12,973 nucleotides of DNA, taken from positions 1-12,973 of the forward strand of contig DATLBY010000042.1 in NCBI GenBank assembly GCA_035526665.1, in the 5' to 3' direction. Every line of letters starts with the position of its first letter. Position 1 is the first letter of the stretch. This DNA comes from DATLBY01 sp035526665 (GTDB lineage: Bacteria > Acidobacteriota > Terriglobia > Bryobacterales > Bryobacteraceae). Below, piece by piece: positions 7,667-12,973 of this stretch. The notes under the pieces are model-generated. The model searched no databases and was not told where the DNA came from. It saw nothing but the letters and a program-made list of their open reading frames with translations. The position numbers and the translations under genes were made by a program.

Positions 7667-8794
7667 ATGGCAAATGGAACGAGCGGAGTCCGGGTGCTGG
7701 TTGGTACGCGGAAGGGCGCGTTTGTACTGAGCTCGGATGCGAAGCGGGAACAATGGGATATCAGTGGTCCGCATTTTGCGGGTTGGGAAATTTACCACGT
7801 CAAGGGTTCACCGGCTGACCCCGATAGGCTGTATGCGTCGCAGACCAGCGGCTGGTTCGGCCAGCTGATACAACGCTCGAATGACGGCGGCAAGACTTGG
7901 GAACCGGTGGACAATAAGTTTGTCTATGAGGGGATTCCGGGTACTCACCAATGGTATGACGGCACGCCGCATCCTTGGGAATTCAAGCGGGTGTGGCATC
8001 TGGAGCCGTCACTGACCGATCCCGATACCGTATACGCCGGCGTGGAAGACGCCGCCTTGTTCCGCTCCGTGGACGGCGGCCGCTCGTGGCAGGAATTGTC
8101 GGGCTTGCGGGGCCACGGTTCCGGGCCTCGCTGGCAACCCGGAGCCGGAGGCCTGTGCCTGCATACGATTCTCCTGGACCCAAGCGACGCGAAACGGATG
8201 TATATCGCGATTTCGGCCGCGGGCGCATTCCGTACCGACGATGGCGGCGAAACCTGGCGGCCCATAAACCGCGGTCTGAGATCCCAATTCATACCGGACC
8301 CGGATGCCGAGGTGGGCCACTGCGTGCATCGAATTGCCCTGCACCGGTCGCGGCCGGGCGTCCTTTTTATGCAGAAGCACTGGGACGTAATGCGGAGCGA
8401 CGACGCCGGCGACTCCTGGCATGAGATCAGCGGCAACTTGCCAACCGACTTCGGGTTTGCGATCGATGTTCACTCGCATGATCCGGAAACGATTTACGTG
8501 GCTCCGATCAAGAACGACTCGGAGCATTACCCGCCCGACGGGAAGCTGCGCATTTACCGCAGCCGGTCCGGCGGAAACGATTGGGAGGCGCTCACAAACG
8601 GACTACCGCAACAGGATTGCTATGTGAATGTGCTGCGCGACGCGATGGCCGTGGACTCGCTTGATTCCTGTGGGATTTATTTCGGCACAACGGGGGGGCA
8701 AGTGTATGTGTCGCCTGACGGAGGTGATCACTGGTCTGCCATTGTGAGAGACCTGCCGCCCGTCCTTTCCGTAGAGGTGCAAACGCTTTCATGA
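7667..8794 (+). CDS. Cytoplasmic Asp-box (BNR) beta-propeller protein of the sialidase/sortilin-like superfamily
   Basis: A 375-residue protein. The ATG is preceded by a good Shine-Dalgarno (AAAAGGAA, 7656-7663). Five clear Asp boxes occur: SNDGGKTW (71-78), SVDGGRSW (134-141), TDDGGETW (190-197), SDDAGDSW (244-251) and SPDGGDHW (349-356). A sixth, at 299-306 (SRSGGNDW), has lost its Asp. The spacing of about 50-60 residues indicates a six- or seven-bladed propeller. Such proteins are often labelled exo-alpha-sialidase, but I see no FRIP motif or arginine triad, so sialidase activity is not supported. There is no signal peptide, unlike most BNR proteins, so it should stay in the cytoplasm. 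It is coupled by an ATGA overlap to the MoaD-like gene, a pairing I recall from other genomes under generic names. The function is unknown; a scaffold or partner for the ubiquitin-fold protein is the most economical idea. Confidence 0.85.
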   Translation: MANGTSGVRVLVGTRKGAFVLSSDAKREQWDISGPHFAGWEIYHVKGSPADPDRLYASQTSGWFGQLIQRSNDGGKTWEPVDNKFVYEGIPGTHQWYDGTPHPWEFKRVWHLEPSLTDPDTVYAGVEDAALFRSVDGGRSWQELSGLRGHGSGPRWQPGAGGLCLHTILLDPSDAKRMYIAISAAGAFRTDDGGETWRPINRGLRSQFIPDPDAEVGHCVHRIALHRSRPGVLFMQKHWDVMRSDDAGDSWHEISGNLPTDFGFAIDVHSHDPETIYVAPIKNDSEHYPPDGKLRIYRSRSGGNDWEALTNGLPQQDCYVNVLRDAMAVDSLDSCGIYFGTTGGQVYVSPDGGDHWSAIVRDLPPVLSVEVQTLS

Positions 8795-9105
8795 CCATCC
8801 GGATTACGCTGCCGGCGCATCTCCGCACTTTGGCCAAGACCTCGGCCGGGGAGATAAAGATTGAGGTGGAGAGCCCGGTTACGCAACGCTCGATCCTGGA
8901 CGCGCTGGAGGCTAAGTATCCGATGTTGCAAGGGACGATCCGCGATCACGTCACTCAGCGCCGCCGGCCGTTCGTCCGGTTCTTCGCCTGTGAACAGGAC
9001 CTGTCCCACGAATCGCCGGATACTCCGCTACCCGAAGCCGTGGCTTCGGGCGCCGAGCCTTACCTGATTATTGGCGCGATCGCCGGCGGTTCACTTGCGA
9101 TCTAG
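8791..9105 (+). CDS. MoaD/ThiS-family ubiquitin-like protein with residues after the diglycine
   Basis: A 104-residue protein with the beta-grasp pattern of MoaD/ThiS: ITLPAHLRTLAK, then SILDALEAKYPML, then a C-terminal strand YLIIGAIAGG. Family members act as sulfur carriers. An E1-like enzyme adenylates the terminal Gly-Gly and converts it to thiocarboxylate for molybdopterin, thiamin or amino-acid sulfur chemistry. Here the Gly-Gly is at 99-100 but is followed by S-L-A-I, so it is not C-terminal. It would need trimming before activation, as with QbsE, whose tail is removed by the JAMM protease QbsD. No E1-like, JAMM or molybdopterin-synthase gene is in view. The start overlaps the propeller stop (ATGA), and the last 15 bases overlap the convergent YCII gene. 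The family call is good; a working sulfur carrier is uncertain. Confidence 0.8.
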   Translation: MTIRITLPAHLRTLAKTSAGEIKIEVESPVTQRSILDALEAKYPMLQGTIRDHVTQRRRPFVRFFACEQDLSHESPDTPLPEAVASGAEPYLIIGAIAGGSLAI

Positions 9106-9522
9106 CCGGTCGCGGAGCGCTTGCTCGCGGGCGGCCTCCTCGTCGGAGAAGACATCGGGCGGGAAGTCGGACGCCTCAAAGACTTTGCGAATCTCGATTT
9201 CGGCAGCCTGATGCTCGCCGTGGGGCGCGGGACAGCGTCTGGCCCATTCAATTGCCTCTTCCTTCGATTTCACCTGGATGACCCAGAAGCCTGCGATCAG
9301 ATCCATGATATTGGAAAAGGGTCCGTCAACTACCGTGGTCTTGCCGCCGGAAAACTGCACGCGCGAGCCCTGCGAACTGGCCTGCAGCCCTTCCCCGGCG
9401 AGGAGCACACCAGCGTTTACCATCTCTTCGTTGAATCTGCCCATCGCCTCCATCAGATCTTTGCCGGGAGGAACTCCCGCCTCGGAATCCTCGCTGGCTT
9501 TGAGGATCAGCATGAATTGCAT
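9091..9522 (-). CDS. YCII-related (DGPF-domain) protein
   Basis: A 143-residue cytoplasmic protein. It starts MQFMLILKAS, has the DGPF motif at 66-69 (VVDGPFSN) and continues with LIAGFWVIQVKSKEEAIEWARRCP. This is the usual core of the YCII-related family (COG3795), a ferredoxin-like fold. The family has no settled biochemical role; its genes often sit beside ECF sigma factors, and none is seen here. The rest is an acidic then charged helical tail (about 110-143). The start is well supported by AGGAG on the minus strand at 9531-9535, eight bases upstream. The gene runs into the MoaD-like gene tail to tail with a 15-base overlap. Confidence 0.85.
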   Translation of the reverse strand: MQFMLILKASEDSEAGVPPGKDLMEAMGRFNEEMVNAGVLLAGEGLQASSQGSRVQFSGGKTTVVDGPFSNIMDLIAGFWVIQVKSKEEAIEWARRCPAPHGEHQAAEIEIRKVFEASDFPPDVFSDEEAAREQALRDRLDRK

Positions 9523-9548
9523 TGTCGTGTCTCCTGGTTGTGCTGGAT

Positions 9549-9570
9549 GGCAGTGGCAATTATCACTGCC
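9549..9570. promoter_or_regulatory. 22-bp inverted repeat over the likely -10 of the YCII gene (possible operator)
   Basis: GGCAGTG (9549-9555) and CACTGCC (9564-9570) are perfect 7-bp inverted arms around an 8-bp A/T-rich centre. Read on the minus strand, the centre begins inside GATAAT (9564-9559), a 5/6 match to the -10 box, 36 bases before the YCII start codon. A dimeric repressor bound here would block that promoter. No good -35 is visible, so the promoter part is the weaker half of the claim. Confidence 0.4.
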
Positions 9571-9633
9571 CGCCTAAGTACACTATATGGCGACAAAGCG
9601 TGTGAGCTGTGAAGGCGTATATGGTGCGCAGTT

Positions 9634-10467
9634 CTAGCGGAGGCTATGAAGGTCCACCGAATGGAGTCCGGAAGGCTGGAGCGAAGTCGCCAGGATCGCC
9701 TTGGCGCGCCGCTCGATACGTTTAGCTTCCGATTTGTTGCCCAATTTTCGAAGTACCTGGCTGTATTCCGCCAGAACCATTCCCAAATGAGGGTGCTCCG
9801 GGCCAAGCCGGGATTCCAGCAGTGGAATGGCCTTGCTATAGAGGGTGGCGGCCGCAGGCAGATCCCCTTGGCGAAAGCGAACCAATGCCAGGTTCCCAAA
9901 CGTACGGCCACCATCCGGGCCGGGGGCCGCGCTTGTTTGTTGCCTCACAGACAAAGAGTCTTCCAGGAGACGCCGGGCCTCTTCCAAATTGCCGAGCGCG
10001 GCCCGAACCATGCCCAGGTCATTGAGTACCGTGGCCAGGTTCGTACCCTCGAGATTCGGGAGAACCGCCCGCAGTTCTTGCTCTGCTTCGGCATAATTCC
10101 CAGTCTGGAAATAGATCTGCGCGAACAGCAGCGATACCCGGTCGCGATTCGGCGGCGTGACGAAGCTCCGGGACAACTCGGCCTCGCCTTGGGCTGCGCT
10201 CAACTTTCCCTGGGCGAGGTACGTCTGGGCTAGGTTGAAGTGTGGCCCGTCCAGATCCACTGCCCGTATCGCCGCCACTTCGTTCCACAGAACGAGAGCC
10301 CGTTTCTGATGACGCGCCGCCTCATCATAATTGCCGAGCGCAAACGCCTCGGCACCCTTCCGGTCGAGTTCGGATGCGGTCTGAACGGCATCCGGAACGA
10401 AAAGCCAAAACAAGAGACAAAGCATCATTCGGAGAGGATGCTCCAGGAAGTCCTTTGCATGCAACAC
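9634..10467 (-). CDS. Exported tetratricopeptide-repeat (TPR) protein
   Basis: A 277-residue protein with about six TPR units between residues 31 and 262. Clear examples are GAEAFALGNYDEAARHQKRA, FNLAQTYLAQGKLSAAQGEA, FAQIYFQTGNYAEAEQELRA, LNDLGMVRAALGNLEEARRL and LALVRFRQGDLPAAATLYSK. The spacing, with units ending LLEDSLSVR and LLESRLGPEHP, is of the kinesin-light-chain-like type. The N-terminus contains a hydrophobic stretch (MMLCLLFWLFVPDAV) that suggests a signal peptide or anchor. The start is uncertain: a GTG at 10467 gives basic residues before this stretch, while the ATG pair at 10428/10425 would begin right at it. Neither has a Shine-Dalgarno. TPRs bind protein partners; none can be named. 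It is divergent from the HTH-TolB gene and shares its repeat-bearing control region. Confidence 0.75.
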   Translation of the reverse strand: MLHAKDFLEHPLRMMLCLLFWLFVPDAVQTASELDRKGAEAFALGNYDEAARHQKRALVLWNEVAAIRAVDLDGPHFNLAQTYLAQGKLSAAQGEAELSRSFVTPPNRDRVSLLFAQIYFQTGNYAEAEQELRAVLPNLEGTNLATVLNDLGMVRAALGNLEEARRLLEDSLSVRQQTSAAPGPDGGRTFGNLALVRFRQGDLPAAATLYSKAIPLLESRLGPEHPHLGMVLAEYSQVLRKLGNKSEAKRIERRAKAILATSLQPSGLHSVDLHSLR

Positions 10468-10489
10468 GCGACAGGTGCCAGCGGCCGCA

Positions 10490-10526
10490 TGGCGGCAAAT
10501 GGCGGCATCTGGCGGCTTACGGCAGG
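10490..10526. repeat. Direct-repeat array with 10-bp period in the divergent intergenic region
   Basis: TGGCGGC occurs at 10490-10496, 10500-10506 and 10510-10516. A degenerate copy, CGGCAGG, is at 10520-10526. The cores start exactly every 10 bases, close to one turn of the helix, with A/T-leaning spacers (AAA, ATC, TTA). The array fills the middle of the gap between the TPR and HTH-TolB genes, and its last unit ends 42 bases before the HTH-TolB start. Phased repeats in a divergent control region are typical of cooperative binding by a regulator. The neighbouring HTH protein is the obvious candidate, by inference. Confidence 0.55.
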
Positions 10527-10568
10527 GTAGATCTCATGCGTTGGCCGGGTTAGTATTGTCACTGATTC

Positions 10569-12653
10569 ATGAGCGATCCTGCATCCTCTTTTGAAAAGGC
10601 ATCCGACGATCTCCTGGATTCCTGGAAAGAAATTGCGTCTTTTCTGGGGAAGGGTGTGCGGACGGTGATGCGCTGGGAGAAGACCGAAGGGCTACCCGTG
10701 CACCGTCACTTGCACGAGCGGCGGTCGTCGGTATTCGCCTATAAGTCGGAGATCGAAGCTTGGTGGGAGAGCCGCCGGGCCGTTCTCGACCTTCCTCAGT
10801 CCTGCCCTACCCCGATTCGGCGGCCGCGCCCGGTCAAGTGGGCTGCATTGCTTTCTATCATTTCTATTGCCGGCGTAGCTGTATGGCTCCTGCTCCCCTC
10901 CCGGCTCAGGACACTGGAAACTCCCTTGAACTTCCAGCCACTCACCTCGTATCCGGGAGTTCAATACGCACCCAGCTTCTCCCCGGACGGCAATCATTTC
11001 GCCTTCGCCTTCGGTCCACCGGGCCAGGGTGACACTGACATCTACGTGCAGGCTATCGGGTCAGCGGAACCCAAGCGGCTGACGCAGCATCCAGACGTGG
11101 AGTTCAGTCCTGCCTGGTCGCCGGATGGGAAGTGGATAGCATTTTTACGGCGATCCCGGCAGTTTCGAAGTGAGGTTCTGCTAATCCCATCGCTAGGAGG
11201 TGCAGAGCGCAAGGTGGCCGAGTTGAAAGTAGCTCAATTCATGGACGCGCCACAGTTGTCCTGGTCGCCTGACGGAAAGTGGCTCGCGTTCGCCGATGCC
11301 GAGGCTGACCAGTATGGGATTTTTAGTCTGGCCCCGGAGACGGGGGAGAGGCGGCGCCTAACTAAAGCGCAGGGTCCGCGGGGTGATCTGGATCCGGCCT
11401 TCTCGCCCGACGGCCGTCATCTAGCCTTTCGCCGGGGTGAGAGCGAATCCCAGGCCGAAATCTACCTCCAGCCGCTCACCGAAGACGGCAGGCCGGCAGG
11501 AGAACCCGAGCGATTGACTTATAGGGGAGTCCGATCGACCAGCCCGGTGTGGTCGGGAGATTGCCGCGCCATCTTTTTTTCCTCGGGAATCTTCAATTCG
11601 GGAGCGGATAACATTTACCGTGTGCCAGTGATCCCGCGGACATCAGCACCGCCTCAACGACTGACAGCATCCAACGCCGAGGCGGCCTTCTCTCTGGCAA
11701 CTTCCTGGCGTGGCGGCCTACTGGCCTACACTCTCAGGCAGTTGGACCTCAATATCTGGGCGGTCGAGAAGGAAGGTCAAGCCTGGAAGCAGCCCGGGCC
11801 GATCCCCCTGCTCTCATCCACCCGCAGCGAACAAGATCCGGCCTTTTCGCCGGACGGACGACAGCTTGCGTTTATTTCAGGCCGATCCGGGAATCTCGAA
11901 CTTTGGCTTGCGCAAAGGGACGGCTCCCATGCACGAAAGCTCACCTCCTTCGAGGGTGCATATACTGCCTCGCCCCGCTGGTCTCCGGATGGGAGGCAGA
12001 TTACTTTCTCCGTACTGTGGAAGGATGTTTGTTCGATCTGGACGATTGATGCCGGGGGCGGGCCTCCACGAAAACTCGCCGAACCCGGATGGTCATCATC
12101 CTTTTCGCGCGATGGCCGCTGGATCTATTACAGCACCGGAAGCCGCCGGTCCCCTGGAATCTTTAAAATTCGCTCCCAAGGAGGTGGTACTCCCTCGCAA
12201 GTCATCGATACCTCGTGGCAGAAAATGCCAGGCCTGCCTCAGTCGAGTTCGGAGAGAGTGGCCGACCCGGGGCCGGCCAACCAGCGGGGCTGGGAAATCG
12301 GCGACTTGGCGGCGGAGTCGCCGGATGGCGGCGTTTTATTCTTCAAACGTCCCGATGGCGTGTGGAGGCACGCCTTAGGGAGCGGACGCACGGAACTGGT
12401 GGCCAAAGTGGACTGGTATACCCCTTTCGCGGTCTGCGACGCGGGTTTATTCTTTCATGGGCCGGGCAATCCGTCCAGCAACCGCCGAACCCTTCAGTAT
12501 TTTCGTTTCGCGGATGCCGCGACTGTGGAAGTGGCGCAGACGGGACCAAGACCACCCTTGGGCCTGGCGGCGTCGCCCGATTGCAACACTGTCCTGTTCT
12601 CGCAGGTTGACCACGACGTGATGAGCTTGATGTATGTCCGCGGCCTTTGGTAA
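10569..12653 (+). CDS. Membrane-anchored HTH protein with TolB-like beta-propeller (candidate one-component regulator)
   Basis: A 694-residue protein. Residues about 15-69 form a helix-turn-helix domain typical of acidobacterial proteins (LDSWKEIASFLGKGVRTVMRW, then EKTEGLPVHR and SVFAYKSEIEAWW). A basic linker (RRPRPVK) precedes one transmembrane segment at about 91-110. The rest is a TolB/WD40-like propeller with repeated S-P-D-G strands: FSPDGNHFAF, WSPDGKWIAF, WSPDGKWLAF, FSPDGRHLAF, FSPDGRQLAF, WSPDGRQITF, plus degenerate WSGDC, FSRDG and ESPDG. The likely topology is DNA-binding domain in the cytoplasm and propeller in the periplasm, as in CadC/ToxR-type regulators. That role is inferred; the ligand is unknown. 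There is no Shine-Dalgarno, and the -10-like TAGTAT (10551-10556) lies 12 bases before the ATG, so the leader would be very short. The gene looks intact despite the group II intron 14 bases after its stop. Confidence 0.85.
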   Translation: MSDPASSFEKASDDLLDSWKEIASFLGKGVRTVMRWEKTEGLPVHRHLHERRSSVFAYKSEIEAWWESRRAVLDLPQSCPTPIRRPRPVKWAALLSIISIAGVAVWLLLPSRLRTLETPLNFQPLTSYPGVQYAPSFSPDGNHFAFAFGPPGQGDTDIYVQAIGSAEPKRLTQHPDVEFSPAWSPDGKWIAFLRRSRQFRSEVLLIPSLGGAERKVAELKVAQFMDAPQLSWSPDGKWLAFADAEADQYGIFSLAPETGERRRLTKAQGPRGDLDPAFSPDGRHLAFRRGESESQAEIYLQPLTEDGRPAGEPERLTYRGVRSTSPVWSGDCRAIFFSSGIFNSGADNIYRVPVIPRTSAPPQRLTASNAEAAFSLATSWRGGLLAYTLRQLDLNIWAVEKEGQAWKQPGPIPLLSSTRSEQDPAFSPDGRQLAFISGRSGNLELWLAQRDGSHARKLTSFEGAYTASPRWSPDGRQITFSVLWKDVCSIWTIDAGGGPPRKLAEPGWSSSFSRDGRWIYYSTGSRRSPGIFKIRSQGGGTPSQVIDTSWQKMPGLPQSSSERVADPGPANQRGWEIGDLAAESPDGGVLFFKRPDGVWRHALGSGRTELVAKVDWYTPFAVCDAGLFFHGPGNPSSNRRTLQYFRFADAATVEVAQTGPRPPLGLAASPDCNTVLFSQVDHDVMSLMYVRGLW

Positions 12654-12667
12654 CCCTCCGGGCAGGC

Positions 12668-12707
12668 GTTAAGTAGCCCGGGGGAGTCGCACCCCCAGGC
12701 CCTCCCA
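12668..12707 (-). ncRNA. Group II intron domain VI and 3' end
   Basis: Directly after domain V, GGCCTGGGGG (minus strand) pairs with CCCCCGGGCT over ten base pairs, including two wobbles, around the loop TGCGACT. ACTTAAC follows to the presumed splice site. This position and shape fit domain VI. The branch-point adenosine cannot be assigned with confidence, and the exact 3' end may be off by one or two bases. Confidence 0.7.
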
Positions 12708-12741
12708 GAACTGTACGTGAGCGTCTCCACTCATACAGCTC
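12708..12741 (-). ncRNA. Group II intron domain V
   Basis: A 34-nt hairpin read on the minus strand from 12741. It starts GAGCTGTATGAG and ends CTCACGTACAGTTC. GAGC pairs with GTTC (one G-U), TGTA with TACA, and TGAG with CTCA, leaving the expected two-base bulge (CG) and an inner loop. The AGC of the catalytic triad is present at the 5' end. Domain V is the catalytic core that binds the metal ions, and it looks functional here. Confidence 0.85.
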
Positions 12742-12973
12742 CTATGGTGAAAAACCGACTACGCTGGTGCTCCCAAAGCGCAAGCAGGTTAGGCTGACGA
12801 TCAAGAACTTTCATCAGCCAAGTCCAGGCCCTACTCCGGTGATTGCGTAGCTTCTTGTATTTCCGACAAGCCCAGCGAACCAACGATTGGCCGACATGCC
12901 TCTCGATGGGCCGGAACGCTGAAGGCGTAAAGCGCCCATAGTAGTTGAACCATCCCCGAAGCTTGGGATTGAT
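12731..12973 (-). CDS. ltrA: Group II intron reverse transcriptase/maturase, C-terminal 80 residues (partial)
   Basis: The minus-strand frame is open from the window edge (12973) to a TGA at 12733-12731, giving 80 residues. It contains INPKLRGWFNYYGRF at the start, then SLVRWACRKYKKLRNH, and ends in PNLLALWEHQRS. This is the maturase (domain X / GIIM) end of LtrA-type intron-encoded proteins, which help splicing of their own intron and its insertion into DNA. The reverse transcriptase domain lies outside the window. The stop codon falls inside domain V, so coding and ribozyme sequence overlap by about 11 bases. No internal stop or frameshift is visible in this part. Confidence 0.85.
   Translation of the reverse strand: MNPKLRGWFNYYGRFTPSAFRPIERHVGQSLVRWACRKYKKLRNHRSRAWTWLMKVLDRQPNLLALWEHQRSRFFTIGAV

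Larger units (their letters stand above)
12668..12973 (-). mobile_element. Group II intron, 3' part (5' part outside the window)
   Basis: On the minus strand this stretch reads, in order, the end of an intron-encoded maturase, domain V, domain VI, and a likely 3' splice end ...CTACTTAAC at about 12668. The intron is transcribed toward the HTH-TolB gene, so it is inserted antisense to it, 14 bases beyond the stop codon. The 5' end, the exon-binding sites and most of the reverse transcriptase are outside the window, so mobility and class cannot be judged. The maturase tail resembles the common bacterial class C/D type. Confidence 0.85.

Noticed and set aside
7667..8794. Annotation as an active exo-alpha-sialidase
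   Set aside because: Asp boxes are structural and occur in many propellers. No FRIP motif or arginine triad is evident, and there is no export signal.
9646..10233. 195-codon open frame on the plus strand
   Set aside because: It is antisense to the TPR gene, whose repeats are unmistakable. The plus-strand translation shows no recognisable fold.
12661..12707. GC-rich hairpin after the HTH-TolB gene as its intrinsic terminator
   Set aside because: The stem is better explained as group II intron domain VI, being directly next to domain V, and no T-run follows on the plus strand.

Overview
The window looks like ordinary chromosome of a soil Acidobacteriota, most likely the Bryobacterales/Solibacter group. 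This is an inference from the protein families present, not from a marker gene. The pointers are a FecR plus DUF6600-type secreted protein, a HTH-transmembrane-TolB propeller protein, a matrixin-like protease with a Solibacter-style (TIGR03437-like) C-terminus, an Nramp-UspA fusion, and a group II intron tail. The DNA is moderately GC-rich. I saw no tRNA, rRNA, CRISPR array or phage gene. No gene-free stretch exceeds 300 bases; the longest gaps are 810-952, 4106-4228, 9523-9633 and 10468-10568.

Layout. (1) 1-809, minus strand: 5' part of a secreted FecR/DUF6600 protein that runs off the left edge. (2) 953-2152, plus: a degenerate GT2 glycosyltransferase remnant fused to a SAM methyltransferase, probably translated from a leaderless mRNA. 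(3) 2201-4105, plus: an Nramp metal transporter carrying a C-terminal ATP-binding-type UspA domain, with a perfect 12-bp palindrome just upstream. (4) 4229-4786 and 4783-7317, plus: a two-gene operon with an ATGA overlap, encoding a small exported protein and a large secreted metzincin-type protease. (5) 7396-7641, plus: a short signal-peptide ORF, probably a truncated gene. (6) 7667-8794 and 8791-9105, plus: a second ATGA-coupled pair, an Asp-box (BNR) propeller without a signal peptide and a MoaD/ThiS-like ubiquitin-fold protein whose diglycine is followed by four extra residues. (7) 9091-9522, minus: a YCII/DGPF-family protein that overlaps the MoaD gene tail to tail; a 22-bp inverted repeat lies over its likely promoter. 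(8) 9634-10467, minus, and 10569-12653, plus: a divergent pair, an exported TPR protein and a membrane-anchored HTH-TolB propeller protein, separated by an array of TGGCGGC repeats with an exact 10-bp period. (9) 12668-12973, minus: the 3' end of a group II intron (end of the maturase, domains V and VI) inserted just after the stop codon of the HTH-TolB gene and antisense to it.

The strongest leads are the helically phased repeat array beside a possible transmembrane regulator, and the propeller/MoaD pair. In that pair the post-diglycine tail is exactly the stretch that overlaps the convergent neighbour. The other genes appear to be independent housekeeping or accessory units (metal uptake, secreted proteolysis, methyl transfer).
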